Assembly: GCF_004683865.2 (NCBI RefSeq)
Contig: NZ_CP038439.1
Coordinates: 2,730,001-2,794,000, forward strand
Reading direction: 5' to 3'
From: Paracoccus liaowanqingii
GTDB lineage: Bacteria; Pseudomonadota; Alphaproteobacteria; Rhodobacterales; Rhodobacteraceae
Length of the DNA: 64,000 nucleotides
Shown here: positions 26,245 to 37,099 of the stretch, piece by piece
Layout of the letters: each line of letters opens with the position of its first letter
Position numbering within the stretch: position 1 is the stretch's first letter
Position numbers and translations under genes: made by a program
The notes under the pieces: model-generated
Told to the model about the DNA's origin: nothing
The model's database searches: none
What the model saw: the letters and a program-made list of their open reading frames with translations, nothing else

Positions 26245-28191
26245 TCAGGCCCTGCTGCGGCCGGGGCGCGGGGCCTCGGGGGTGTAGAGCTGCATGGCCT
26301 CGTGGCGGGCCTGCATCGCGGCGCGCTGGTCCGAGGGGATGGCATCGGCGGGCGGCAGGCCCCCGTTCAGCGCGAACAGAAGGATGTCGCGGGCGACGGG
26401 CGCGGCGGCGGTCGATCCACCACCGCCATGTTCCACCACCAAGGAAATGGCGTATTTCGGCGCCTCGACGGGCGCATAGGCCACGAACAGCGCATGGTCG
26501 CGCCGCGCCCAGGGCAGCTGGTCGTTCGAGATGACGCCGCGCGCGCGTTCGGCCACGGTGATGTTGCGCACCTGGCTGGTGCCGGTCTTGCCGGCCATGC
26601 GCCAGTCCTCGCGCGAGATGCGGGCGCCGCGGGCGGTGCCGCGGGCGCTGTTCATCACGGCGTCCATGCCAAGCCGCGCCACCCGCAGCGAGGCCTCGCT
26701 GATGTCCAGAGGCGGGGCCTCGGGGGCAGGCTGGCGCACCCCGTCGATGGACCGGACCAGATGCGGCGCGATTGCCCGCCCGGAGGCGATGCGCGCGGTC
26801 ATCACCGCCAGCTGCAAGGGGGAGGCCAGCACGAAGCCCTGCCCGATCGAGGCGTTCAGGCTGTCGCCGATCTGCCAGGTTTCGCCGTGGCGGTTCATCT
26901 TCCATTCGCGGTCCGGCGCGATGCCCTCGGCCACCGCCGACATGGGCAGGTCGTGGCGCACCCCCAGGCCCAGCTTGCGGGCCATGATCGCCATGCGGTC
27001 GATGCCCACGCGCTGCGCCAGTTCGTAGAAATAGACGTCGCAGCTTTCCTCGAGGCTCTTGATCGCATCGACCGTGCCATGCCCGCCGCGCCGCCAGCAG
27101 TGGAAGCGCCGCCCCCCCAGTTCGGTATGGCCGGGGCAGTAGAAGCGCGTGCCCGCGTCGATCACCCCGGCCTCCAGCCCCGCCATCAGGGTGACCATCT
27201 TGAAGGTCGAGCCCGGGGGATAGACGCCCTGCACGGTCTTGTCGGCCAGGGGGCGGTGGTCGTGATCCATCAGGGCGCGGTATTCGGGGCTGCTGATCCC
27301 GCGCACGAACTTGTTGGGATCGAAGCTGGGGGACGAGCAGATCGAGATCAGATCGCCCGTCTGGCAGTCCATCACCACCGCGGCGGCGCTTTCCGTGCCC
27401 ATCCGCTGCGCGGCATAGTTCTGCAGTGCAGCGTCCACGGTCAGCTGGACGGTGGCGCCCTGCTCGCCCTGCTGGCGCGACAGCTGGCGCATCTCGCGGC
27501 CCGCGCTGTTCACCTCGACCCGGCGGGCGCCGGCCTTGCCGCGCAGGACCGTCTCCAGCCGTCCCTCGACGCCGATCTTGCCCAACTGGAAGTCGGGCAG
27601 GCGCAGGACCGGGTCGGGATCCTCGATCCGCGACAGGTCGTAATCGCTGACCGGGCCGACATAGCCCATCACATGCGCGAAATCCCCCGCCCGCGGATAG
27701 GCGCGCGACAGCGCCGATTCGGGCGTGACGCCGGGCAGCGAGGGGGCGTTGACGGCGATGGCGCTGAACTGTTCCCAGGACAGGCGGTCGGCCAGCACGA
27801 TGGGGGTGATCGCGCTGCGACGGGCGAATTCGTCGACCAGCTCGGCCATGCGGGCCTCGGAGATCGGGATCAGCTGGGACAGGCGGCGCAGGACCTGCTC
27901 GACATCGCCGCCCGCCTCCTCGCGGGTCAGGGTGACGCGATAGTTCTGCTCGTTCCCGGCGATGATGATGCCGGTGCGGTCCAGGATCAGCCCGCGCGAG
28001 GGCGGCAGCAGGCGGATCTTGATCGAGTTGCCGTCCGCCAGCATGCGGTATTCCTCGGCATGGTCCAGCTGCATCGACCGCATATTCAGCGCCAGCGTGG
28101 TGACCGTGGCCACCTGGATGCCGGCCAGCATCAGCCCGCGCCGGGTGATCTGGCGGGTGCTGTCGATGATCTCGCGTTGGGATTTCTTCAT
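26245..28191 (-). CDS. mrdA: Penicillin-binding protein 2
   Basis: A 648-residue class B penicillin-binding protein, the transpeptidase of the elongasome. One N-terminal membrane anchor (MLAGIQVATVTTLALNM) is followed by the dimerisation domain and the catalytic domain. The nucleophile motif is STFK in YPPGSTFKMVTL, the second is SCD, and the third is KTGTS. The tail after KTG is of usual length. ATG 28191 follows a G-rich site. It sits between mreD and rodA with a 54-base gap before and five bases after, so co-transcription is very likely. Confidence 0.96.
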   Translation of the reverse strand: MKKSQREIIDSTRQITRRGLMLAGIQVATVTTLALNMRSMQLDHAEEYRMLADGNSIKIRLLPPSRGLILDRTGIIIAGNEQNYRVTLTREEAGGDVEQVLRRLSQLIPISEARMAELVDEFARRSAITPIVLADRLSWEQFSAIAVNAPSLPGVTPESALSRAYPRAGDFAHVMGYVGPVSDYDLSRIEDPDPVLRLPDFQLGKIGVEGRLETVLRGKAGARRVEVNSAGREMRQLSRQQGEQGATVQLTVDAALQNYAAQRMGTESAAAVVMDCQTGDLISICSSPSFDPNKFVRGISSPEYRALMDHDHRPLADKTVQGVYPPGSTFKMVTLMAGLEAGVIDAGTRFYCPGHTELGGRRFHCWRRGGHGTVDAIKSLEESCDVYFYELAQRVGIDRMAIMARKLGLGVRHDLPMSAVAEGIAPDREWKMNRHGETWQIGDSLNASIGQGFVLASPLQLAVMTARIASGRAIAPHLVRSIDGVRQPAPEAPPLDISEASLRVARLGMDAVMNSARGTARGARISREDWRMAGKTGTSQVRNITVAERARGVISNDQLPWARRDHALFVAYAPVEAPKYAISLVVEHGGGGSTAAAPVARDILLFALNGGLPPADAIPSDQRAAMQARHEAMQLYTPEAPRPGRSRA

Positions 28192-28245
28192 GCCGTCCCC
28201 GATCTGTCCCGGCCCCGTCCTGGGGGCCTTGCCTTGCGGCCGCCG

Positions 28246-28767
28246 CTATGTCGTCTCGCCGTGGCCGTTGCGGCGCAGACCCAGCAGCCAGCGCGCGGCG
28301 AAGACCACCAGCGGATAGGCCATGACCGTCGCCAGATATTGCAGGATCACCTGGCCGAGCGCCGCCACCGGCAGCAGGAACAGGATCTGCATCAGGCGAT
28401 AGCCCAGCATCATGCCCCCGATGAGGATGCCGACGCGCAGCCATTCAACCATGAATGGTTGGTCGCGCCAACGGGGCTCTCGCAACCGTGCGGCTTCCGA
28501 CCCGATCAGCACGACGGCGGCCCACAGGCCCAGGGGCCGCATCAGCAGAAGATCCTCGACCAGCACGGCCAGCACGATGACCGCGGCGGCCAGCTGGTCG
28601 GGGCGGCGCAGCACCCAGGCCAGGATCAGCGCCAGCCCCAGATCGGGGCCGGGCCAGCCCATGATCCCCTCGGACAGGGGCAGCAGGCGGATGAACAGCA
28701 AGGCCCAGGCCGCGCCCAGAAAGACCAGCGACCCCAGGACCAGGCTGCGGGTGGGGATCTGGATCAC
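28246..28767 (-). CDS. mreD: Rod shape-determining protein MreD
   Basis: A 173-residue hydrophobic protein with about five membrane helices, small and poorly conserved as is normal for MreD. It links the cytoskeletal MreB-MreC complex to the membrane synthesis machinery. The start is GTG 28767, which overlaps the mreC stop as GTGA, so it is translated in coupling with mreC. Assignment rests on position, size and topology more than on motifs. Confidence 0.88.
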   Translation of the reverse strand: MIQIPTRSLVLGSLVFLGAAWALLFIRLLPLSEGIMGWPGPDLGLALILAWVLRRPDQLAAAVIVLAVLVEDLLLMRPLGLWAAVVLIGSEAARLREPRWRDQPFMVEWLRVGILIGGMMLGYRLMQILFLLPVAALGQVILQYLATVMAYPLVVFAARWLLGLRRNGHGETT

Positions 28768-29702
28768 GGCGCGGTGCCCGGGTCCAGCGGATCGGTGGCC
28801 CGCGCCGCGTCCACGGGGGAGGTTGGCAACTGGGGGCCGATGACGTCGCGGCGCCCGCCCCGGATCACCGCCTGGCTGTCGACCACCGCCTCGGCCGGGT
28901 GGGACCGCAGCACGCGCAAGAACTCCAGCCGTTCGTAATCGGCGGCCATGCGCAGGCGCAGGCGGCCGTCGCTGCCCTGCGCCACCTGCCCCACCAGCAG
29001 CCCCGCCGGAAAGACCCCGCCATCGCCCGAGCTGACCACCCGGTCGCCCGGTCGGACATTGTCGCCCTGCTCCACGAATTCCAGCAGCGGCAGCGGCGTG
29101 TTGTCCCCCGTCAGCAGCGCGCGCTCGCCCGTGGGCTGCACCGTCACCGGCAGGCGCGAGGACGGGTCGGTCAGCAGCACCACCCGGCTGGTGCGGTTCC
29201 CCACGCCCGAGATGCGGCCCACCAGCCCCAACCCGTCCATCGTGGCCCAGCCCTCGATGATGCCGTCCTGCGCGCCCACGTTCAGCAGCACCGACTGGCG
29301 GAAGGCCGAGCCGCTGTCGACCATCACCACCCCCGTCACGCTGGTGAGGGCCGGATCGATGCGGACATTGTTCTGCGCCAAGAGCTTGGAGTTCTCCTGC
29401 TCCAGCTGGACGGCGGCCTCCTTCCAGGCGGACATGCGCTGCAATTCGCGGCGCAGCTCCTGGTTCTGTTCGTAGAGGCGGGCATAGCTCTGGAAGCCCG
29501 CGACCATCTGGGTCAGCCGCGTGACCGGCACCAGCGCCCATTCAAAGCGCGGCACGATCCGGTCGACCATTGCGGTGCGCATCTGTTCGGCGCGCGGGCT
29601 GTCGATGCGCCAGAACAGGAACAGCCCCAGCAGGGCCAGCGCCAGGATGGCGATCAGCACGCGCCGGACGGGCGTGGCGAAATCAGGACCCTTCTGCGCC
29701 AT
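28764..29702 (-). CDS. mreC: Rod shape-determining protein MreC
   Basis: A 312-residue MreC. A short cytoplasmic part precedes one membrane helix (VLIAILALALLGLFLFW), then a coiled-coil (about residues 65-105, YEQNQELRRELQRMSAWKEA) and the periplasmic beta-barrel domains beginning near VTGVVMVDSGSAFRQSVLLN. The C terminus is extended and proline- and aspartate-rich. It scaffolds PBP2 and RodA. ATG 29702 lies 26 bases after the mreB stop, and its end overlaps mreD. Confidence 0.94.
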   Translation of the reverse strand: MAQKGPDFATPVRRVLIAILALALLGLFLFWRIDSPRAEQMRTAMVDRIVPRFEWALVPVTRLTQMVAGFQSYARLYEQNQELRRELQRMSAWKEAAVQLEQENSKLLAQNNVRIDPALTSVTGVVMVDSGSAFRQSVLLNVGAQDGIIEGWATMDGLGLVGRISGVGNRTSRVVLLTDPSSRLPVTVQPTGERALLTGDNTPLPLLEFVEQGDNVRPGDRVVSSGDGGVFPAGLLVGQVAQGSDGRLRLRMAADYERLEFLRVLRSHPAEAVVDSQAVIRGGRRDVIGPQLPTSPVDAARATDPLDPGTAP

Positions 29703-29728
29703 TCAGCGCTCCCTGCCTGCGGGCCGGA

Positions 29729-30958
<1,230 letters not shown>

Positions 30959-30964
30959 TCAGGT

Positions 30965-32527
30965 TTAGTGCGAGTACATGCTGATCTGTCGGGCATCGCT
31001 GTCCCGGCCCGTCATCGCGCGGCGCAGGATCAGCCGGTTCAGCGCGCCGACATAGGCCTTGACCGAGGCCAGGATCGTGTCCGTGTCGGCGGCCTGGCCG
31101 GTGACGATGCGGCCCTCCTCCTCCATCCGGACGCTGACGGTGGCCTGCGCATCGGTGCCCTCGGTCACGGCATGGACCTGATACAGCAGCAGCCGTGCCT
31201 CGTGCGGAAAGATCTGCCGCACGGCGTTGAAGCAGGCGTCCACGGGACCGTCGCCGGTCGTCTCGGCCCGCCTTTCCTCGCCGCCCACAGTCATGGTCAG
31301 GTCGGCGGACTGCCCGTCGCTGCCGCAGACGACGCGCAGATGGGTGACCTGCAGGTGATCCTCGGCGGTGTTGGCGGCGGCGTCCAGCACCAGCGCGATG
31401 ATGTCGTCGTCATAGACCTCCTTCTTGCGGTCGGCCAAGGCCTTGAAGCGCACGAAGATGTCCTTCAGCTGGTTGTCCCCGACCTCGTAGCCCAGATCGG
31501 CCAGCTTGGCCCGCAGGGCGGCGCGGCCCGAATGCTTGCCCATGGCGATGTTGTTCTCGGTCAGGCCGATATCGGCGGGGCGCATGATCTCGAAGGTCTC
31601 GACATTCTTCAGCACGCCGTCCTGATGGATGCCCGATTCATGCAGGAAGGCGTTCTTGCCGACGATCGCCTTGTTGAACTGCACCGGAAAGCCGGACACC
31701 GCGGCCACGCGGCGCGAGATGCCCATGATCTTGGTCGTGTCGATGCCGGTCCGGTAGGGAAGGATGTCGTTCCTGACCCGCATCGCCATCACCACCTCTT
31801 CCAGCGCGGTGTTGCCGGCGCGTTCGCCAAGGCCGTTGATCGTGCATTCGATCTGGCGAGCGCCCGCCTCGACCGCGGCCAGGGAGTTGGCGGTCGCCAT
31901 GCCCAGGTCGTTGTGGCAATGCGTGGCGAAGATGATCTCGTCCGCGCCCGGCACGCGCTCCAGCAGCATGCGGATCAGGGCAGCAGATTCGCGCGGCGCG
32001 GTATAGCCCACGGTGTCGGGGATGTTGATCGTGGTGGCGCCCGCCTTGATGGCGATCTCGACCACCCGGCACAGATAGTCGTGTTCGGTCCGCGTCGCGT
32101 CCATGGGCGACCATTGCACGTTGTCGCACAGGTTGCGGGCATGGGTGACGGTCTGGTGGATGCGGTCGGCCATCTGGTCCATGTCCAGATTGGGGATCGC
32201 CCGGTGCAGCGGCGAGGTGCCGATGAAGGTGTGGATGCGGGGGCGCTTCGCGTGGCGCACCGCCTCCCAGCAGCGGTCGATGTCGGGGATCTGGGCGCGG
32301 GCCAGGCCGCAGATCACGCTGGTCCGGGCCATCCGCGCGATCTCGGAGACGGCGGCGAAATCGCCTTCCGAGGCGATGGGAAAGCCCGCCTCGATGATGT
32401 CCACGCCCATCTCGTCCAGCATCCCGGCGATTTCCAGCTTCTCGGCATGGGACATGGTGGCGCCGGGCGACTGTTCGCCGTCGCGCAGGGTGGTGTCGAA
32501 GATCACGACGCGGTTCTGATCGGTCAT
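30965..32527 (-). CDS. leuA: 2-isopropylmalate synthase
   Basis: A 520-residue alpha-isopropylmalate synthase that joins acetyl-CoA and 2-oxoisovalerate in the first step of leucine synthesis. The catalytic barrel carries TTLRDGEQSPG and the metal-binding HCHNDLGMA; the C-terminal leucine-binding domain (about residues 390-505) is present, so feedback inhibition is expected. ATG 32527 (MTDQNRVVIFD) is chosen; the frame is open upstream, but that part covers the leader region. A 12-codon leader peptide with five leucines and competing hairpins just upstream indicate attenuation by leucine supply. A terminator separates it from mreB. Confidence 0.96.
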   Translation of the reverse strand: MTDQNRVVIFDTTLRDGEQSPGATMSHAEKLEIAGMLDEMGVDIIEAGFPIASEGDFAAVSEIARMARTSVICGLARAQIPDIDRCWEAVRHAKRPRIHTFIGTSPLHRAIPNLDMDQMADRIHQTVTHARNLCDNVQWSPMDATRTEHDYLCRVVEIAIKAGATTINIPDTVGYTAPRESAALIRMLLERVPGADEIIFATHCHNDLGMATANSLAAVEAGARQIECTINGLGERAGNTALEEVVMAMRVRNDILPYRTGIDTTKIMGISRRVAAVSGFPVQFNKAIVGKNAFLHESGIHQDGVLKNVETFEIMRPADIGLTENNIAMGKHSGRAALRAKLADLGYEVGDNQLKDIFVRFKALADRKKEVYDDDIIALVLDAAANTAEDHLQVTHLRVVCGSDGQSADLTMTVGGEERRAETTGDGPVDACFNAVRQIFPHEARLLLYQVHAVTEGTDAQATVSVRMEEEGRIVTGQAADTDTILASVKAYVGALNRLILRRAMTGRDSDARQISMYSH

Positions 32528-32558
32528 CTGTGGGGTCTTTCTTACGGTGCCGAGGGAA

Positions 32559-32607
32559 GGGTCCGGGCGCTGACCTGACTGAGCGGTGGCCCGGAAGACC
32601 CGCTCAG
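32559..32607 (-). promoter_or_regulatory. Candidate leucine attenuator between leader peptide and leuA
   Basis: Two structures compete in the RNA. One is an 8-base perfect stem CTGAGCGG/CCGCTCAG (plus 32600-32607 with 32579-32586) that starts at the leader stop codon. The other pairs CCGGGC/GCCCGG plus GGGT/ACCC (32589-32601 with 32559-32568) and uses the loop of the first. Ribosome stalling on the leucine codons would change which one forms. A U-tract after the second stem is weak. Confidence 0.6.
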
Positions 32608-32642
32608 CGCAGCGTAAGAAGCAGCAGACCGCGGGACGGCAC
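32604..32642 (-). CDS. leuL: leuA leader peptide
   Basis: A 12-codon frame starting with GTG at 32642 encodes MPSRGLLLLTLR and ends 76 bases before leuA. Five of its twelve codons are for leucine, four in a row, which is the hallmark of an attenuation leader. An alternative longer frame in phase begins further upstream at an ATG (MTRMHPPVAA), giving about 32 residues with the same leucine-rich end. Immediately past the stop lie two mutually exclusive stem-loops. The function is inferred from this layout; expression is not shown. Confidence 0.65.
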   Translation of the reverse strand: MPSRGLLLLTLR

Positions 32643-32890
32643 GGCCGGACGCGCGCCAAGGCGGGCGGTCGGGGCGGCGACAGGGGGATGCATCCGGGTC
32701 ATGAGCGGGAATATGCCCCCCCGCGCGGGACTTGAAAACCCCTGATCGTCATCGCCCATGGACGAGGCAGTCCGGCCACAATCCCCGCCCGCCGTCATTG
32801 TAGCGACACATTTGGGCTGGCCCCACCCGCCAAGCCTGCCTATCGTTTCAGCACGACAACCCAGAAACGACACCAACAGATGAGGGAACG
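32643..32890. promoter_or_regulatory. Divergent promoter region of leuA and the usp gene
   Basis: 248 bases with no credible gene apart from the possible longer leader frame. Both the leftward leuA leader transcript and the rightward stress-protein transcript must start here. I could not pick a convincing -35/-10 pair or a known operator. Confidence 0.4.
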
Positions 32891-33325
32891 ATGTCACGAA
32901 AGATCGTCGTGGGCTTCGACGGCAGCGATGCCTCGATGCGCGCCCTGGACTTCGCCATCACCCGTGCGCAGGCGCAGGGGGACAACATCCTGATCGCGCA
33001 TGTGCTGGAATGGTCGCCCTACAGCTTCCTGACCGCCGCCGAGGTCGAGGAACGCCACCGCCGCCGCAAGGAGGAACTGCAGCGCGCCGAGACCGCCATC
33101 CTGACCCCGGTGGTCAAGCGCGTCGAGGCTGCGGGCATCCCCTGCGCCACCACCCTGCGCTATGGCCATATCGCCGAAACGCTGTGCCGCATCGCCAAGG
33201 ACGAGGGCGCGGCCATGATCTTCATCGGCCGGATGGGCAATTCCGGCTTCGCCTCGCGCATCTTCGGATCGGTCGCGGCCACGCTGGCGCAGGTCTCGCC
33301 CGTGCCCGTGGTCATCGTGCCATGA
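32891..33325 (+). CDS. Universal stress protein (UspA family)
   Basis: A 144-residue UspA-domain protein. The N-terminal strand [18 protein letters not shown] and the nucleotide-binding pattern G-x2-G-x9-G-S ([17 protein letters not shown]) place it in the ATP-binding subgroup. These proteins respond to starvation or low oxygen; the specific trigger here is unknown. ATG 32891 has GAGGGAA upstream. Its TGA overlaps an ATG that opens the next gene's frame, so it may be coupled to the sodium symporter downstream. Confidence 0.92.
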   Translation: MSRKIVVGFDGSDASMRALDFAITRAQAQGDNILIAHVLEWSPYSFLTAAEVEERHRRRKEELQRAETAILTPVVKRVEAAGIPCATTLRYGHIAETLCRIAKDEGAAMIFIGRMGNSGFASRIFGSVAATLAQVSPVPVVIVP

Positions 33326-33351
33326 CCGGCGCCTCAACAGGGACAGCACCC

Positions 33352-34890
33352 ATGAAAAAAGCAATCGCGCCGGCCGTCACAGCCCTCGCCGCGCTGACGG
33401 CCGCCCCTGCCGCCGCGCAGGGCATCGACGAGACGGTGAACCAGATCTTCGCGAATTCGACCGGCTGGTTCGTCAGCCTGATCTTTTCCAACTTTCCCGG
33501 CACGACCTTCCCCTGGATCGTTGGCTGGCTGGTGGTCGCGGCCAGCGTCTTCACCATCTATTTCGGCCTCATCCAGGTCCGCGCCTTCGGCCATGCCATC
33601 GCGCTGGTCCGGGGCGACTATTCGGACCCCAACGACGCGGGCGAGGTCAGCCATTTCCAGGCGCTGACCACGGCCCTGTCGGGCACGGTGGGCCTGGGCA
33701 ACATCGCGGGCGTCGCGGTGGCCATCGGCATCGGCGGACCCGGCGCCACCTTCTGGATGATCCTCGCGGGGCTTCTGGGCATGGCGTCCAAGTTCACCGA
33801 ATGCACGCTCGGGGTGAAGTACCGCAACGAATATGCCGACGGCACCGTGTCGGGCGGCCCGATGTACTACATGACCAAGGGCTTTGCCGAGCGCGGCCTG
33901 CCGGGCGGCAAGATCCTGGCGGTGCTGTTCGCGATCTTCTGCATCCTGGGCAGCTTCGGCGGCGGCAACATGTTCCAGGCCAACCAGGCCCATGCCCAGA
34001 TCGCCAATGTCACCGGCGCCTATCCCGGCTGGATCACCGGCCTCGTCATGGCCATCGTGGTCTTCCTGGTCATCGTCGGCGGCCTGAAATCCATCGCCAG
34101 CGTGACGGAGAAGATCGTGCCCTTCATGGCGGCGGTCTATGTCGGCACGGCGCTGATCATCATCGGCATGAACTTCGACATGATCGGCACGGCGTTCAGC
34201 CAGATCCTGACGGGCGCCTTCACCAATGACGGCGTCGTGGGCGGGGCCATCGGCGCGCTGATCCAGGGCTTCCGCCGCGCGGCCTTCTCCAACGAGGCCG
34301 GGATCGGCTCGGCCGCCATCGCCCACAGCGCCGTGCGCACCAAGGAGCCGGTGACCGAGGGCTTCGTGTCCCTGCTGGAGCCGTTCATCGACACGGTCGT
34401 CATCTGCACGATGACCGCGCTGGTGATCATCATCACCGGCCAGCTGATCCAGGATCCGACCACCGGCCTCTTCCTGCTGAACGAGGCGGGCGACGGCATC
34501 CAGACGGTGACCGGCAATTCCGGCGTCACCCTGACCTCGGACGCGTTCAGCAGCGCCTTCGGCTGGTTCCGCTACATCCTGGTGCTGGCGGTGGTGCTGT
34601 TCGCCTTCTCGACCATGATCTCGTGGAGCTATTACGGGCTGAAGGCCTGGACGTTCCTGTTCGGCGAGGGCCAGACCAAGGAGCTGGTCTTCAAGATCAT
34701 CTTCTGCATGTTCGTGGTCATCGGCGCCTCGGCCAATCTGGGCCCGGTCATCGACTTCTCGGATGCGATGATCTTTGCGATGGCGGTGCCCAACATCATC
34801 GCGCTGTACCTGCTGATGCCGGTCGTCAAGGCCGAGATGAACCGCTATCTCTCGCGCCTGAAGACCGGAGAGATCCGCAAGTTCGAATAG
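33352..34890 (+). CDS. Sodium:alanine/glycine symporter (AGCS family)
   Basis: A 512-residue transporter with an N-terminal signal-like segment ([22 protein letters not shown]) and about ten to eleven membrane helices. AGCS signatures include [18 protein letters not shown] and [20 protein letters not shown]. It imports alanine, glycine or a related amino acid with sodium. The ATG at 33352, with AGGGACAG upstream, is preferred over ATG 33322, which overlaps the stress-protein stop as ATGA and adds ten residues. A 15-base perfect terminator stem follows. Confidence 0.93.
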   Translation: MKKAIAPAVTALAALTAAPAAAQGIDETVNQIFANSTGWFVSLIFSNFPGTTFPWIVGWLVVAASVFTIYFGLIQVRAFGHAIALVRGDYSDPNDAGEVSHFQALTTALSGTVGLGNIAGVAVAIGIGGPGATFWMILAGLLGMASKFTECTLGVKYRNEYADGTVSGGPMYYMTKGFAERGLPGGKILAVLFAIFCILGSFGGGNMFQANQAHAQIANVTGAYPGWITGLVMAIVVFLVIVGGLKSIASVTEKIVPFMAAVYVGTALIIIGMNFDMIGTAFSQILTGAFTNDGVVGGAIGALIQGFRRAAFSNEAGIGSAAIAHSAVRTKEPVTEGFVSLLEPFIDTVVICTMTALVIIITGQLIQDPTTGLFLLNEAGDGIQTVTGNSGVTLTSDAFSSAFGWFRYILVLAVVLFAFSTMISWSYYGLKAWTFLFGEGQTKELVFKIIFCMFVVIGASANLGPVIDFSDAMIFAMAVPNIIALYLLMPVVKAEMNRYLSRLKTGEIRKFE

Positions 34891-34913
34891 GGCCGTCCCC
34901 CCCCGGGGGCGAA

Positions 34914-34953
34914 AGACAGGGGCGCGGGCGCTGCGGCACCCGCGCCCCTGTCT
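34914..34953 (+). terminator. Strong terminator after the AGCS symporter gene
   Basis: A 15-base perfect stem: AGACAGGGGCGCGGG (34914-34928) with CCCGCGCCCCTGTCT (34939-34953), loop CGCTGCGGCA. It begins 24 bases after the stop. The T-tract is short. Confidence 0.75.
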
Positions 34954-35053
34954 CATGGCGGCCGTCATGACAAGGGGCGGAATTCGCGGTGGTCCGGCGC
35001 CCTGATCCGTGCGAAGGACGCGCCCCGACCCCTGAAAGCCTTCCGAGGATCCC

Positions 35054-36355
35054 ATGACCAAGCCCCCCTTCGTCCATCCCGGCATGCGGCTGCCCTTCGC
35101 GCTGCTGGTGACCTGCTTCGCGGCCTGGGGGATCGCGGCGAACATGACCGACCCGCTGGTGCAGGTCTTCTCGCGCATCTTCTCGATGACCACGCTGCAG
35201 GCGTCCTTCGTGCAGTTCGCCTATTACGGGGCCTATTTCCTGCTGGCGCTGCCCGCGGCCTTCCTCAACCGGCGCTATTCCTACCGCACCGGGATCCTGA
35301 CGGGGCTGGGCTGCGCGATCCTGGGGGCGTTCATGTTCTATCCGGCGGCGCAGGCGATGACCTTCGGGTTCTTCCTGCTGGCGCTGTTCCTGCTGGCGGG
35401 CGGGCTGTCGATCCTGGAGACCTCGGCCAATCCCTTCGTGATGGCCATGGGCCCCGAGGCGAACGGGACCCGCCGCCTGAACCTGGCGCAGGCCTTCAAC
35501 CCGGTGGGCACCAACATCGGGGTCTTCCTGGCCGCGACGCTGATCCTGCCGCAGCTGAACGTCGCCAGCGCCGCCGACCGCGCCGCCATGGCGCCCGAGG
35601 CGCTGAACGCCGTCCGTCAGGCCGAGCTGCAGGCGGTGATGACCCCCTATGTGAGCTTCGCCTTCGTGCTGCTGGCGATCTGGGTCGCCATCGCGCTGAT
35701 CCCCATGACCACCCGGCAGGAGCGGACGCAGGAGGCCGAGGCGCCGCTGCAGTTCGGCGCGACGCTGCGCCGCCTGATGTCGAACCGGCATTACGTCTTC
35801 GGCGTGGGCGCGCAGTTCTTCAACGTCGCGGCGCAGACCTGTGTCTGGACCTTCACCATCCCCTATGTGCTGGTGGCCCTGGGCGGGACCGAGGCGCAGG
35901 CGGGCTGGTACCTGCAGGCCAGCCTGATCGTCTTTCTGATCGCGCGCTTTGCCATGGTGGGGCTGATGGTGCTGATCCGGCCCGCCCTGCTGCTGGGGAC
36001 GATGGCGCTGCTGGGCACGGCGCTGTGCTTCTACGCCGCCGCCGTGCCGGGTCTGGGCGGGGTCTGGGCGGTGGTCGCGGTCTCGGCCTGCCTGTCGCTG
36101 ATGTTTCCCACCATCTACGGCATCGCCCTGCACGGGCTGGGGCAGGACACCAAGTTCGGCGCGGCGGGGCTGGTCATGGCGATCCTGGGCGGGGCGGTCA
36201 TGCCGCTGGTCCATGGCGCGCTGATGGATGCGCAGGGCGCGGCGCTGGCCTATGTCGTGCCGGGCCTGTGCTTCCTGGCGGTGGCGGCGTTCGGCCTGTT
36301 CGACCTGCGCCACGGCGCAGGCGGCACCCGGTCGCAGGCCTCCGCGCGGGCCTAG
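35054..36355 (+). CDS. fucP: MFS sugar transporter, FucP-like (L-fucose/glucose/galactose group)
   Basis: A 433-residue major facilitator of the fucose:proton symporter group. Typical blocks are FALLVTCFAAWGIAANMTDPL, the paired motif GLSILETSANPFVMAMGP and LNLAQAFNPVGTNIG, which together mark FucP/GluP proteins. Twelve membrane helices are expected. The substrate could be fucose, galactose, glucose or another sugar; there are no sugar catabolic genes beside it, so I use the symbol only as a family label. It has its own leader after a terminator. Its TAG stop lies inside a CTAG shared with the convergent phosphatidylcholine synthase stop. Confidence 0.88.
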   Translation: MTKPPFVHPGMRLPFALLVTCFAAWGIAANMTDPLVQVFSRIFSMTTLQASFVQFAYYGAYFLLALPAAFLNRRYSYRTGILTGLGCAILGAFMFYPAAQAMTFGFFLLALFLLAGGLSILETSANPFVMAMGPEANGTRRLNLAQAFNPVGTNIGVFLAATLILPQLNVASAADRAAMAPEALNAVRQAELQAVMTPYVSFAFVLLAIWVAIALIPMTTRQERTQEAEAPLQFGATLRRLMSNRHYVFGVGAQFFNVAAQTCVWTFTIPYVLVALGGTEAQAGWYLQASLIVFLIARFAMVGLMVLIRPALLLGTMALLGTALCFYAAAVPGLGGVWAVVAVSACLSLMFPTIYGIALHGLGQDTKFGAAGLVMAILGGAVMPLVHGALMDAQGAALAYVVPGLCFLAVAAFGLFDLRHGAGGTRSQASARA

Positions 36356-37050
36356 CCGCGGCGGCGTCGCGGCATCAGCTGCTGGGCGCCGCCCGCGAAG
36401 AGCAGCCAGACCGACGTGGCGATCAGCCCCAGATTGGCCCAGCTTTGCGGGTGGAAGTCGACCAGCGCCGCCCAGCCCGCGAAGACCACCCAGGCCAGCG
36501 CCATCGGCAGCGTGATCAGGCGCCAGCGCTCGGTCCGCACGGGGTGGACGAACTTGATGTTGGTGAACATCGCGATGCTCAGCGCGGTGACGATCAGCAG
36601 GATGATCGTCCAGTGCGGCTCGACCGCGAACAGGACCAGCACGACCATGTTCCAGCAGCCCGGAAAGCCCGCAAAGGAGTTGTCGCGCGTCTTCATGCGG
36701 GTGTCGGCGAAATAGACCACGCTGGTGAAGACGATGACGATGATCGCGAACCAGCCCGTCCAGCCCGACAGCAGCCCCGACTGGAACAGCGCGAAGGCCG
36801 GGATGAACACATAGGTCAGATAGTCGATGATCAGGTCCATCAGCTCGCCGTCATAGGCGGGCCAGTTCGTCTTGACCTCGTAGCGCCGCGCCAGCGGGCC
36901 GTCGATGCCGTCCACGACGAAGGCCACGACCAGCCACAGGAACATCAGCGCCCAATCGGCCTGGACCGCGGCCAGCATGGCCAGCATGGCAAGGACCGCC
37001 CCGGTGGCGGTGAGAAGATGGACGGCAAGGGCCTTGTGACGCAACTGCAT
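36352..37050 (-). CDS. pcs: Phosphatidylcholine synthase (CDP-diacylglycerol-choline O-phosphatidyltransferase)
   Basis: A 232-residue CDP-alcohol phosphatidyltransferase family protein with about eight membrane helices. The active-site pattern reads VDGIDGPLARR followed by DGELMDLIIDYLTY, the form found in Pcs, which makes phosphatidylcholine directly from CDP-diacylglycerol and choline. Pcs is known in alphaproteobacteria with phosphatidylcholine membranes. The ATG at 37050 (MQLRHKALAVHLLTA) matches the family; the frame stays open upstream to 37221. Its stop overlaps that of the convergent fucP-like gene. A 49-base gap separates it from the SseB-like gene. Confidence 0.9.
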   Translation of the reverse strand: MQLRHKALAVHLLTATGAVLAMLAMLAAVQADWALMFLWLVVAFVVDGIDGPLARRYEVKTNWPAYDGELMDLIIDYLTYVFIPAFALFQSGLLSGWTGWFAIIVIVFTSVVYFADTRMKTRDNSFAGFPGCWNMVVLVLFAVEPHWTIILLIVTALSIAMFTNIKFVHPVRTERWRLITLPMALAWVVFAGWAALVDFHPQSWANLGLIATSVWLLFAGGAQQLMPRRRRG

Positions 37051-37099
37051 GCCGGTTTGTCGCAGGTTGACCCCGGCTCTGCAACCGCGCTTGGCCGCC

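Noticed and set aside
33322..33351. ATG 33322 as the start of the sodium symporter
   Set aside because: It overlaps the stress-protein stop and would put ten polar residues before the signal-like segment; ATG 33352 has a better ribosome site. It is not fully excluded.
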